64,000 nucleotides of DNA from JBATTK01 sp049670505 (GTDB lineage: Bacteria; Bacteroidota; Bacteroidia; Flavobacteriales; Flavobacteriaceae), in the NCBI GenBank assembly GCA_049670505.1, contig JBATTK010000106.1, forward strand, positions 30,214 through 94,213, given 5' to 3'. Below the pieces are notes generated by a model that was given only the letters and a program-made list of their open reading frames with translations, made no database searches and was not told the origin of the DNA. Positions within the stretch are counted from its first letter, which is position 1; every line of letters starts with the position of its first letter. Of the stretch, positions 1 to 7,849 are shown piece after piece. The translations under genes and the position numbers were made by a program.

Positions 1-77
1 TCTTCTTCATGTAACACATTGAACGGGGGAAAGTTTTTTAGGAAATCATAGATCCGTTCTGCAATGGTATTCTTCAT
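1..77 (-). CDS. Partial N-terminus, probable cNMP-binding/CBS/DUF294 nucleotidyltransferase-like protein
   Basis: Only the first 25 codons are present; the gene runs off the left edge. The ATG is at 77 on the minus strand. The peptide begins MKNTIAERIYDFLKNFPPF, and the FL-x-x-x-PPF-x-x-L pattern is how the cyclic-nucleotide-binding domain of DUF294/CBS proteins usually starts. Such proteins are common beside acetate transporter and CrbS/R-type genes, which fits the rest of this region. The family call is recognition from a short peptide, so it is tentative; the reading frame itself is clear. Confidence 0.5.
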   Translation of the reverse strand, partial: MKNTIAERIYDFLKNFPPFNVLHEE

Positions 78-212
78 AGTACTAAAATAAGTAATGACAT
101 CGGTTAAAAACCTGAGACATATCATATTTTATATATCCTCCTCCTTAATAGATATGGCATCAAATGAGGGTTTAAAAGGAGTTAAAAAGGAAAACTTTAG
201 TTAACTATAGGG
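78..212. other. Short intergenic region between two minus-strand genes
   Basis: This AT-rich spacer separates the end of the ScfR-type regulator from the start of the left-edge gene. I see no strong hairpin or repeat in it. It probably contains the promoter of the left-edge gene. Confidence 0.4.
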
Positions 213-1688
213 TCAACTGAATTTCTGGGTCAAATCCGCTACTACATTTGCTATCTTTTTATTTTTTTCGGCCCCTTGTAAGATATGGGGAGGTGCCTTT
301 CGCTCCGTACAATCCATAATGGCACACCGCTCGCAGGTCACCCCAACTTGTTGCTTTTTAATCCCGGCATCCTCCAGGAAAGCCATTTTGCGTTTTAGTT
401 GCGCATTGATGAGCAGCCCTAAGCTAATACTTCTAAACTGACCTTCTTTAAAGGGGTCTCTTGTGGCGGACGACAGGACTAGATAGGATAGGTCGTCATT
501 TACATAATGGGAAATCTGCAGATCGAACACATGCGCTTTCTTATGGGTAGCGATATCCTTTAATACTTTTAAGGATATCCATCGCCTACAATAGTGTTCG
601 TTGGTTTCGTTGGCATGGGGAGAATGCTGTTGGGTAAGGTGGAGTTCTTTGTTCAAATAAAAATTATCACTTCCCGACTTATGCGTAAAACGCAAAAAGA
701 ATAAGTTTTGAATGTTAAAATCCTTGGGCAGTAAGTTGGTCAAACGCTGATAGAAAGATTCGGGCGAGGCGGTAAAGGATTCCATAGTTTTAACAAATAA
801 GGCTTTGTCAAAAGTCTCTTTTCTGAACAAGGAAGAAAGTTGCTCTACCAGAACATTGCGCGGTAATACCAATGCACCTGCAAAATAAGATGCGTAAAAA
901 TTATTCAATACCTGATCGAAATTCTCAAATTTTATCCATGAAAAAGTATATAATCGCTGGTCGATCGATAAAAAATTATAAGCGATTTCCTTGGAATAAA
1001 TAAAGGCTCTCTGGGCATCATCAATATGATCCGCGAGCAATAAGGTTTTGGTCTTGGGTACAAAAACCGAACGTAGATTGTAGAGTTCTTTATGTTTCCT
1101 GAGATCCGTATTGTTTATGGTATATCCGTATTCTTCCACAAGAATATCTTCTAATTCTTTGGATCGGATAGGCTTGTTCAGGTTAATTTGATAAGCTTCC
1201 GAAAAAAGCATCACTTGCTTTTCCAGATCATCAAAATAATTGTAGTTGGCTTGTTGATACGATCGTAGGGATGCCAGATAGAAGCTTTCTTTACTAAAGC
1301 TATAGTGCTTTGCTATTTCAATAATGGACGTGATAAAGGCATTTACCTTGTCCGGGGCATTTGCGATGATATCGATAAGATTACTTTCCTTAATGCCAAA
1401 AAGCTCCAAGGGAATCTCTTTTAAGATCTTGGATTGTAAGATCTCCCCTATGGGTGCTAGGTTCTTATCCAGCTTTAGGGAGACCAGATGATCATAGGGT
1501 GTGTCCAGTTTCTCGGACAGTAGGGCTATTTTGTCGGTCTTCGGATATTTTTTTCCCTTCTCTATCTCGTTCAAATAGGATTTTGATAAGCCGGTAAGTT
1601 TGGATAGTCCAAATAGGGACAATTTCCTGTCCGTACGGATCTGTTTTAGTTTTAGCCCAAAAATTAACTTGATGTATTCCTCTTCCAT
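213..1688 (-). CDS. XRE-family regulator of the ScfR/RamB type (short-chain acyl-CoA-responsive)
   Basis: This cytoplasmic transcription factor probably controls the divergent glyoxylate-shunt genes in response to acetyl- or another short acyl-CoA. An N-terminal XRE helix-turn-helix (about residues 10-65) is followed by an IrrE/ImmA-like middle domain. The peptidase HExxH is not intact there, as is usual in this family. The C-terminal ScfR domain ends in the cysteine-rich signature CERCAIMDCTERKAPP. About 490 aa is normal for the family (RamB, PccR, MccR). The reading frame opens at a TTG (1697), but the ATG at 1688 is the better start because a TAnnTTTG-type -7 element lies only 11 bp upstream of it. 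The gene is divergent from aceB across a shared operator region, so autoregulation is likely. The family is clear; the effector is inferred from relatives and context. Confidence 0.88.
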   Translation of the reverse strand: MEEEYIKLIFGLKLKQIRTDRKLSLFGLSKLTGLSKSYLNEIEKGKKYPKTDKIALLSEKLDTPYDHLVSLKLDKNLAPIGEILQSKILKEIPLELFGIKESNLIDIIANAPDKVNAFITSIIEIAKHYSFSKESFYLASLRSYQQANYNYFDDLEKQVMLFSEAYQINLNKPIRSKELEDILVEEYGYTINNTDLRKHKELYNLRSVFVPKTKTLLLADHIDDAQRAFIYSKEIAYNFLSIDQRLYTFSWIKFENFDQVLNNFYASYFAGALVLPRNVLVEQLSSLFRKETFDKALFVKTMESFTASPESFYQRLTNLLPKDFNIQNLFFLRFTHKSGSDNFYLNKELHLTQQHSPHANETNEHYCRRWISLKVLKDIATHKKAHVFDLQISHYVNDDLSYLVLSSATRDPFKEGQFRSISLGLLINAQLKRKMAFLEDAGIKKQQVGVTCERCAIMDCTERKAPPHILQGAEKNKKIANVVADLTQKFS

Positions 1689-1698
1689 AATTCTCAAA

Positions 1699-1706
1699 CA
1701 AAGATA
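1699..1706 (-). promoter_or_regulatory. Candidate -7 element of the ScfR-type regulator gene
   Basis: Read on the minus strand this is TATCTTTG, an exact match to the Bacteroidota -7 consensus TAnnTTTG. It lies 11 bp upstream of the ATG at 1688, implying a very short or leaderless transcript. No good TTTG -33 box is present; a GCGAA half-site (1713-1720) occupies the spacer instead, compatible with autorepression. Confidence 0.4.
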
Positions 1707-1712
1707 GTTAAT

Positions 1713-1764
1713 TTTGCGAATTCTATAATTTTTGCGAATATTGTTATTTTAGCGAACGTTCGCT
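1713..1764. promoter_or_regulatory. Operator array: three GCGAA half-sites at 18-bp spacing ending in a 14-bp palindrome
   Basis: TTTGCGAA occurs at 1713-1720 and 1731-1738, and TTAGCGAA at 1749-1756, so the start-to-start spacing is exactly 18 bp twice. The third copy is part of the perfect palindrome AGCGAACGTTCGCT (1751-1764). Sites reported for RamB and PccR of the same regulator family are built on TTTGCAAA-like octamers, one base different. The array sits between the divergent starts of the ScfR-type regulator and aceB, so it is the likely operator for both. Confidence 0.6.
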
Positions 1765-1786
1765 TTTTTTTCCAAAAAGTTTTTTA

Positions 1787-1794
1787 TACTATTG
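1787..1794 (+). promoter_or_regulatory. Candidate -7 element of aceB
   Basis: TACTATTG differs from the Bacteroidota TAnnTTTG element at one position and lies 20 bp before the aceB ATG. The palindrome at 1751-1764 ends 22 bp upstream, where the -33 region would be. That placement suits a regulator contacting RNA polymerase or blocking the promoter. Confidence 0.3.
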
Positions 1795-1814
1795 TCCCCA
1801 TAAACAGTTCAATT

Positions 1815-3413
1815 ATGGAAAATAGATCAGTAATACAAACAAAATGGCAGTTCCATAAGGATGTTAAAAATTACTACCCTGATATTTTAACGGATAATGC
1901 AATGGCATTTTTGACTGCCTTACACGAAAAGTTTAACACCAAGAGACAGTTGCTCTTGGAAGAGCGAAAGAAACAACAAGCGGTGTTCGATCAAGGGGAA
2001 TTTCCAAAATTTCCCGAGGAGACCAAGGCCATCAGGGAATCTGATTGGGTCGCAGCGACTATTCCCCGGGATTTGCAGGATAGACGTGTAGAGATTACGG
2101 GACCCGTGGATAGAAAAATGGTCATTAACGCACTGAACTCCGGTGCAAGAACATTTATGGCCGATTTTGAGGATAGCAATGCCCCTTCTTGGATCAATTG
2201 TTTGGAAGGACAGTACAACTTAATGGAAGCGAACAAGAAATCCATTCGGTACTATGATGTTGCCAAGGACAAGTCCTATGCACTGAATAAGCAAACGGCC
2301 GTCTTATTGGTAAGGCCCAGGGGACTTCATCTAAATGAACGGCATGTGATTATTAACGGAGCCGAAATGGCGGCAAGTCTGTTCGATTTTGGATTGTATG
2401 TATTCCACAATACCGTGACCTTGTTGAAAAATGGTACCGCCCCCTATTTTTACCTGCCCAAGTTGGAACACTATTTGGAGGCCCGTTGGTGGAATGAGGT
2501 CTTTGAGTTTGCACAGGATTACCTAAAAGTTCCATCCGGTACGTTTAAGGCTACTGTACTTATTGAGACCATCACGGCCAGCTTTCAGTTGGATGAGATC
2601 ATTTATGAGCTTAAAAATCATATGGTAGGTTTAAATTGCGGACGTTGGGACTATATTTTCTCCTATATCAAAAAATTTAGAAATCACCCCAATTTTATAG
2701 TCCCGGACCGGGATCAGGTAACCATGACCGCTCCTTTTATGGATGCCTATTCCAAGCTGGTGATTCAGCGCTGTCATAAAAGAGGTATCCATGCCATGGG
2801 CGGTATGGCGGCTCAAATCCCGATACGTAACAATCCAAATGCAAATGCGGCCGCTTTGGAAAAAGTACGTGTAGATAAGGAAAGGGAGGTTAAAAATGGT
2901 CATGACGGTACCTGGGTGGCACATCCTGCCCTAGTGGCAGTCGCCATGCAGGAATTCGATAAATACATGCCTACCCCTAATCAGTTGCATAGGACAAGAA
3001 ATGATGTAAAGATCACCGAAAAGGACTTGGTGGAAATTCCGCAGGGTACGGTTACCGAAACAGGGATTCGAAAGAACATCAATGTAGGAATCCTTTATCT
3101 GGAAGCCTGGTTGCGTGGAAATGGTGCCGTTGCATTGTACAATTTAATGGAGGATGCCGCTACCGCGGAAATATCCAGGACACAGTTGTGGCAATGGCTT
3201 AAAAATAAGGCGGAACTAGCCGATGGAAGACGTTTCGATATGGATTTATTTCAGGAAATCTTTGAAGATGAGGTGGAGAAAATCATTGTACAAACGGGAG
3301 AGGACAAGATAAGGGAAACACAGTTTGAAAGAGCTTTTGAATTATTTCAAAAGTTGGTAACCTCAGATGATTTTGAGGAGTTTTTAACGCTATCGGCTTA
3401 TCCTTATATATAA
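1815..3413 (+). CDS. aceB: Malate synthase A
   Basis: Condenses glyoxylate with acetyl-CoA to malate, the second step of the glyoxylate shunt; cytoplasmic. At 532 aa the length is typical for the MSA (AceB) class. Recognisable blocks are VRPRGLHLNERH around residue 166, the NCGRWDYIFSYIKKF block near 275, MGGMAAQIPIR near 328, and the C-terminal LSAYPYI end usual for this class. The ATG follows the palindromic operator and a candidate -7 element. aceA begins 77 bp downstream in the same direction, so the two are probably cotranscribed. Confidence 0.96.
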   Translation: MENRSVIQTKWQFHKDVKNYYPDILTDNAMAFLTALHEKFNTKRQLLLEERKKQQAVFDQGEFPKFPEETKAIRESDWVAATIPRDLQDRRVEITGPVDRKMVINALNSGARTFMADFEDSNAPSWINCLEGQYNLMEANKKSIRYYDVAKDKSYALNKQTAVLLVRPRGLHLNERHVIINGAEMAASLFDFGLYVFHNTVTLLKNGTAPYFYLPKLEHYLEARWWNEVFEFAQDYLKVPSGTFKATVLIETITASFQLDEIIYELKNHMVGLNCGRWDYIFSYIKKFRNHPNFIVPDRDQVTMTAPFMDAYSKLVIQRCHKRGIHAMGGMAAQIPIRNNPNANAAALEKVRVDKEREVKNGHDGTWVAHPALVAVAMQEFDKYMPTPNQLHRTRNDVKITEKDLVEIPQGTVTETGIRKNINVGILYLEAWLRGNGAVALYNLMEDAATAEISRTQLWQWLKNKAELADGRRFDMDLFQEIFEDEVEKIIVQTGEDKIRETQFERAFELFQKLVTSDDFEEFLTLSAYPYI

Positions 3414-3424
3414 TATATAAAAAA

Positions 3425-3460
3425 GAATCCCGGGAATGCGGTCACATTACAACGGGATTC
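3425..3460 (+). other. Intercistronic hairpin between aceB and aceA
   Basis: GAATCCCG (3425-3432) pairs perfectly with CGGGATTC (3453-3460) across a 20-nt loop. No T-run follows, so it is more likely an mRNA-processing or stability structure, or a weak attenuator, than a full terminator. Confidence 0.4.
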
Positions 3461-3490
3461 AATTACTAATAAATAATAATTTTCGAAATT

Positions 3491-5773
3491 ATGAAAAATG
3501 AAAGTAAACGGATGCAAGTATCCATAGATTTTATGAAGTCTTATTTTAATCAAGCTCGTTTTAAGGGCATCCAAAGGTTGTATTCTGCACGTCAAGTAGC
3601 GGAGCAGCAAGGAACCTTGAAAAATGATTACCCTATTGCAAGGGAAGCGGCTTTCGCATTCTATTCCATTTTACGGGAACATTTTGATCAAAAAACTCAG
3701 ATTACAACCTTTGGTCCCTATACGGCAAGTCAGGCAGTCATGATGAAACGGGCAGGAATAGAAGGCATTTATCTGGGCGGTTGGGCAACTTCCGCCAAAG
3801 GTTCCATGGATGAGGACCCCGGTGCAGATTTGGCCAGTTATCCCTTGAGTCAGGTCCCGAACGAGGCGGCCGGAATTGTAAGGGCGCTGCTTACCGCGGA
3901 TAGGAATCAAACTTTTCAAAGATTTAAAATGACCGACAAGGAACGGACATCGACAAAGGAATTTGATTTTAGGCCATTCATTATTGCGGATGCCGATACA
4001 GGACATGGAGGAGATGCACAGGTACGAAATCTGATTAGACGATTTGTAGAAGCGGGTGTACCTGGTTATCATATCGAGGATCAAAAACCGGGCACCAAAA
4101 AATGTGGACACCAAGGGGGCAAGGTACTGGTGCCCTGTGATGAACAGATCAAAAGGCTAAATGCAGCTCGGTTGCAATTGGACATTATGAAAGTTCCCGG
4201 GATAATCGTGGCCAGAACGGATGCGGAAGCAGCTTCACTGTTAGAGAGCATATCCGACGAAAGGGACCATCCATTTGTTCTGGGTGCCACCAATACCGAA
4301 GTGCCTTCCTATAAACAGGCGTTTTTGGCCTTGCAAAAGGCAATTCACGATTTGGGTGCGGAGGATGTAAAAGGACATTTGTTGTACAACTTTTCCGAGG
4401 CAGACATGAATGCCGCTTCCCTATGGCTGCAAGATTCTGGAATTATAGCGCTTGTTAATGATCGTAAGAAACAATTAATATCGGACAAGGCCTACAGGTT
4501 TGAACCTGCCTACAATGAAATTTTAACGCATTTTGCGAAAACATGGGAATTGGCCGCAGGTGTGCAAACCTTTGGGGACGCCGTTGCAAGTTTAATGGAA
4601 TTTGCCATGGAAGAAGGTGGCAAATTTGAGATGTCCAAAACGGAATGGTTGGACTTTGCCAAACAGGCATCTTTTGCCCAAGCTACTCAAAAAGCCAATG
4701 AGATGGGATTGAGTATAAGCTGGGACTGTGAACTGGCCAGAACACCGGAAGGCTATTATCAGGCAAAAGGCGGAATACCGTTTGCGATTACCAAATCCTT
4801 GGCCGTGGCTCCTTATGCGGACATGCTATGGATGGAAACGAAGACCGCTGATCTCGCGGATGCCAAGGAATTTGCAGATGCCGTTCATGCCGTTTACCCG
4901 GATAAGATGATGGCATACAATTTGTCCCCGTCCTTTAATTGGGATACTACGGGAATGACCGAGGAAGAGATGACCAACTTTCCTAAGGAACTTGGAAAAA
5001 TGGGCTTTGTTTTTAACTTCATTACCTATGGAGGCCACCAGATAGATGGTTTGGCGGCGGACGAGTTTTCCAATTCCCTGATAAGCGAGGGTATGGTGGC
5101 ATTGGCCAAAGTACAGCGGAAATTCCGATTATTGGATTCCCCATATAAAACCCCGCAAACACATGTGGGCGGACCTCGCATGGATAGTGCACTGGCAGCA
5201 TCCTCGGGGCGGACGGCTACAACAAAGGCCATGGGCAAGGGGTCTACACAGTTCCAACACCTGACCCATACGGAATTACCTACTAAGGTACTGTTTGAAT
5301 GGATAGAGGATTGGAAAGGATACCATGGGCTTTCGGAAGATTTTTCAGTACAACTGAAGCCTCATATTCCCGCTTCGTCCATCATGGAATTGTGCTTATT
5401 GTCCAAAGATCAAGTAATCGCGAACATCGTTTTCTCCAGTGTAATGGATCGAAATAAAAAACAGATTCTATCCATACGGGACCAGAATATGTTCAGGACC
5501 GATCTAAGGCAAAAACGCTTAATGACCCTGTTGCATATTTTCTTGATCAATAGATATAGTTCCAATACCGTACATTATTTAACGCCAACGGCGGATAATT
5601 CAAAACAATGCGCCGGTATGAAAAGGTTGGGGGTATACACCTCCGTGAATAATGAAATAGGTCAGATTATTGTTGCCGAAGTTGCCCATAAACAGGTGAA
5701 AAACTATTTGGATAATCCGGATGCTATCTCCGAACTCATTCAAAAAGGGGCTAGGGATGGAGTCCACGCTTAA
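3491..5773 (+). CDS. aceA: Isocitrate lyase, long (about 760-aa) form
   Basis: Cleaves isocitrate to succinate and glyoxylate, the first step of the shunt. The catalytic signature KKCGH is at residues 203-207 with the nucleophilic cysteine at 205. The active-site loop NLSPSFNWDTTG lies near residue 477. Motifs and length argue against methylisocitrate lyase, which is about 300 aa. The protein is far longer than the roughly 430-540-aa classical enzymes and resembles the ICL2-type class of about 760 aa, which has an extra C-terminal region (here roughly residues 590-760). In mycobacterial ICL2 that region responds to acetyl- or propionyl-CoA; whether it does here is unknown. The 3' end overlaps the start of the RraA-like gene by 17 bp. 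Confidence 0.94.
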   Translation: MKNESKRMQVSIDFMKSYFNQARFKGIQRLYSARQVAEQQGTLKNDYPIAREAAFAFYSILREHFDQKTQITTFGPYTASQAVMMKRAGIEGIYLGGWATSAKGSMDEDPGADLASYPLSQVPNEAAGIVRALLTADRNQTFQRFKMTDKERTSTKEFDFRPFIIADADTGHGGDAQVRNLIRRFVEAGVPGYHIEDQKPGTKKCGHQGGKVLVPCDEQIKRLNAARLQLDIMKVPGIIVARTDAEAASLLESISDERDHPFVLGATNTEVPSYKQAFLALQKAIHDLGAEDVKGHLLYNFSEADMNAASLWLQDSGIIALVNDRKKQLISDKAYRFEPAYNEILTHFAKTWELAAGVQTFGDAVASLMEFAMEEGGKFEMSKTEWLDFAKQASFAQATQKANEMGLSISWDCELARTPEGYYQAKGGIPFAITKSLAVAPYADMLWMETKTADLADAKEFADAVHAVYPDKMMAYNLSPSFNWDTTGMTEEEMTNFPKELGKMGFVFNFITYGGHQIDGLAADEFSNSLISEGMVALAKVQRKFRLLDSPYKTPQTHVGGPRMDSALAASSGRTATTKAMGKGSTQFQHLTHTELPTKVLFEWIEDWKGYHGLSEDFSVQLKPHIPASSIMELCLLSKDQVIANIVFSSVMDRNKKQILSIRDQNMFRTDLRQKRLMTLLHIFLINRYSSNTVHYLTPTADNSKQCAGMKRLGVYTSVNNEIGQIIVAEVAHKQVKNYLDNPDAISELIQKGARDGVHA

Positions 5774-6251
5774 ATTTCAAACTGCGGAACTATGGGATCG
5801 GTATGGGGATTTTCTCAGCTGTGCCGATCCTATCTTCCGAACTTTTGGACGTAAAAAAGCATTCTACGGGAAAATTACTACCCTTAAATTATTTGAAGAC
5901 AATTCTTTAGTAAGAAAACAACTAGAATTCAATGGAAAGGGAAAAGTGCTGGTAGTAGATGGGGGCGGATCTTTACGCTGTGCACTAGTGGGAGATCAAC
6001 TTGCAGAACTGGCGATCGGCAACGGCTGGGAAGGAATCATTGTCAATGGTTGTATTAGGGATAGTGCATTGATCGATCAAATGGAGGTGGGTATACGGGC
6101 CATCAACACCTGTCCCGTTAAGAGCAATAAGCGCAATAGCGGAGAACTGGATGTTCCCATCAAGTTCGCGGGAATTGAATTTAAACCGGACCATTATACA
6201 TATGTAGACGTCGATGGTGTGCTTTTGAGCGAAAACCATTTGCTAAAGTGA
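5757..6251 (+). CDS. RraA-like protein (HMG/oxaloacetate aldolase-type fold)
   Basis: A 164-aa cytoplasmic protein of the RraA family. The block VVDGGGSLRCALVGDQLAEL and the GCIRDS loop with the Arg-Asp pair match the residues that bind keto acid and metal in 4-hydroxy-4-methyl-2-oxoglutarate aldolase/oxaloacetate decarboxylase relatives. I chose the ATG at 5757, preceded by a purine-rich AGGGGCTAGGG, over an upstream in-frame start at 5721. It overlaps aceA by 17 bp, indicating translational coupling. Embedding in a glyoxylate operon favours a metabolic role in C4/C2 keto-acid chemistry over the RNase E regulation implied by the family name; this is inference. Confidence 0.85.
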   Translation: MESTLKFQTAELWDRYGDFLSCADPIFRTFGRKKAFYGKITTLKLFEDNSLVRKQLEFNGKGKVLVVDGGGSLRCALVGDQLAELAIGNGWEGIIVNGCIRDSALIDQMEVGIRAINTCPVKSNKRNSGELDVPIKFAGIEFKPDHYTYVDVDGVLLSENHLLK

Positions 6252-6270
6252 AAACTAGAGGATATATTTC

Positions 6271-7482
6271 ATGGGAGCACAATATAAACCAAAAGAGATG
6301 AAGCAAAGAAAATTACTAATGATTCCCGGACCCATAGAGTTTGAACCGGAAGTTCTGCAGGCTATGGGCATAGCTACTACAAGTCATGTGGCTTCAAACT
6401 TTATAGAGACCTTTGGCAGTTGTTTGGATTTTATGAAAGAAGTGTGGATGGCCCCTAACGGGCAACCTTTTATAGTGGCCGGAAGCGGTACTTTGTCCAT
6501 GGATATGGCGGCGTCCAACCTGGTGGAAGACGGGGATCATGTTTTGGTCATATCCACAGGCTATTTTGGGGAGCGTTTTAAGGATATTTTGGATCGATAC
6601 GGGGCAAATACAACCGTATTAAGAGCCCCTATTGGGGAAGTCCCCGCTTTGGATACCATTGCCGAAGAACTTAAAAATAAAGCCTATAAGATGGTAACCA
6701 TAACCCATGTGGATACGTCCACCGGGGTATTGGTAGACCCCCAACCCATAGCGGACCTGGCAAAGAAATACAATGTGCTTAGTGTTTTGGATGGCGTTTG
6801 TTCGGTAGCGGGGGAGGAGATCAGGCAAGAAGATTGGGGAATAGATGTGGTTTTAACGGCTTCTCAAAAGGCGGTAGGTGTTCCTCCCGGTCTGGCTTTG
6901 CTCGTAGTTTCCCAAAAAGCTTTGGAAGTTTGGAAAAGTAGAAAAACGCCCGTATTGAATTATTATGGGGATTGGACCAATTGGTTGCCTATAATGCAAG
7001 CTTATGGGGAAAGGCGCCCTTCTTACTTTGGAACTCCTCCGGTTAATTTAATTATAGCGTTGGAAACAAGTTTGCGACAAATTTTGGATGAAGGTATCCA
7101 AAGTCGGGTACATAGACATCGGAACTTGGCAAGTGCATTTCGATCGGCCATTAGCGCACTCAACTTAAAAATATTGCCAGCCAATGATAGGATAGCGGCC
7201 AATACCCTGACGGCAATTTACTATCCTAAGGATGCCAATGGAGGTGTCTTTTGCTCCAAGATGGCGGATTACGATGTGCTCGTTGCAGGTGGGCTACTGC
7301 CTGATATAAAATCTTCGTATTTTAGGATAGGCCATATGGGATCGGTAGCTTCAAAAGACTTGGTAGCTACTTTGAGCGCCCTGGAATATGCCCTACATTC
7401 GGTTGATTACCCATTTGAATCCGGAATAAGCCTAAAGACATTTCAAGACGAGTTGGCCCGGTATTATCATAGAACTTCATAA
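6271..7482 (+). CDS. Alanine/serine-glyoxylate aminotransferase family, PLP-dependent
   Basis: A class V aminotransferase of 403 aa that transfers an amino group to glyoxylate or a similar keto acid. The PLP-binding region SVLDGVCSVAGEE places the cofactor-binding Asp at residue 174, and the Schiff-base lysine is K200 in TASQKAVGVPPGL, the AGXT-type signature. An AGAGGA ribosome-binding sequence precedes the ATG at 6271. It starts 19 bp after the RraA-like gene and closes the operon before a strong terminator. In this context it would drain glyoxylate to glycine. The exact amino donor cannot be read from sequence. Confidence 0.9.
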   Translation: MGAQYKPKEMKQRKLLMIPGPIEFEPEVLQAMGIATTSHVASNFIETFGSCLDFMKEVWMAPNGQPFIVAGSGTLSMDMAASNLVEDGDHVLVISTGYFGERFKDILDRYGANTTVLRAPIGEVPALDTIAEELKNKAYKMVTITHVDTSTGVLVDPQPIADLAKKYNVLSVLDGVCSVAGEEIRQEDWGIDVVLTASQKAVGVPPGLALLVVSQKALEVWKSRKTPVLNYYGDWTNWLPIMQAYGERRPSYFGTPPVNLIIALETSLRQILDEGIQSRVHRHRNLASAFRSAISALNLKILPANDRIAANTLTAIYYPKDANGGVFCSKMADYDVLVAGGLLPDIKSSYFRIGHMGSVASKDLVATLSALEYALHSVDYPFESGISLKTFQDELARYYHRTS

Positions 7483-7541
7483 CGTATATAAAGCCTCAAT
7501 TTCAATGTTGCGTCCGACATAATTGAGATTTAGTTGGTTGG

Positions 7542-7571
7542 AAAACGCCCCTTTTGGGGCGTTTTCTTTTT
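7542..7571 (+). terminator. Rho-independent terminator after the glyoxylate operon
   Basis: AAAACGCCCC (7542-7551) pairs perfectly with GGGGCGTTTT (7556-7565) around a TTTT loop and is followed by CTTTTT. It ends the aceB-aceA-rraA-aminotransferase unit. Confidence 0.9.
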
Positions 7572-7814
7572 GATATGGCCCATAAAAAGGTTAGAATCGC
7601 GTAGCGAATCTACCTCCTTCAGGTGGCAAAGTGCTGTAATCTGTGACCAAATCACCAACGATGTACAGATTGTTTTGTGCCACATCATGATTTAAGAAAG
7701 AATTTTTCGGCCTCTCTATTGAGATGATCCATAACAATAGTATCAGGGCACATTGACATAGGACGCACAGATACATCATTCCACGCTACCTACAGTGTAG
7801 AAAATATATTTTGT
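7572..7814. other. Intergenic spacer without a recognised gene
   Basis: A minus-strand reading frame at 7591-7779 could encode 62 aa with a hydrophobic start and the ending GGRFATRF. It matches nothing I recognise and has no obvious ribosome-binding site. The spacer lies between the terminator and the transposase-like gene and may contain remnant DNA. Confidence 0.3.
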
Positions 7815-7849
7815 TGCTAAATTACTATATTTATGCTAAATTGTTATAT
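7815..7849. repeat. Two direct repeats, 19-bp period, at the start of the InsA-like gene
   Basis: TGCTAAATTACTATAT (7815-7830) is repeated as TGCTAAATTGTTATAT (7834-7849), with 14 of 16 positions identical. The second copy abuts the ATG at 7850. This is a plausible autoregulatory site for the DNA-binding protein encoded immediately downstream, or a terminal remnant of a mobile element. Confidence 0.5.

Noticed and set aside
3491..5773. Methylisocitrate lyase
   Set aside because: The KKCGH signature, 760-aa length and operon with malate synthase identify isocitrate lyase.
5757..6251. RNase E inhibitor RraA as the functional name
   Set aside because: The fold is RraA-like, but the retained Arg-Asp active-site pair and the glyoxylate operon favour a metabolic enzyme.
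7591..7779. Minus-strand 62-aa reading frame with hydrophobic start
   Set aside because: No recognised family, no ribosome-binding site and no context; kept only as a note in the intergenic entry.
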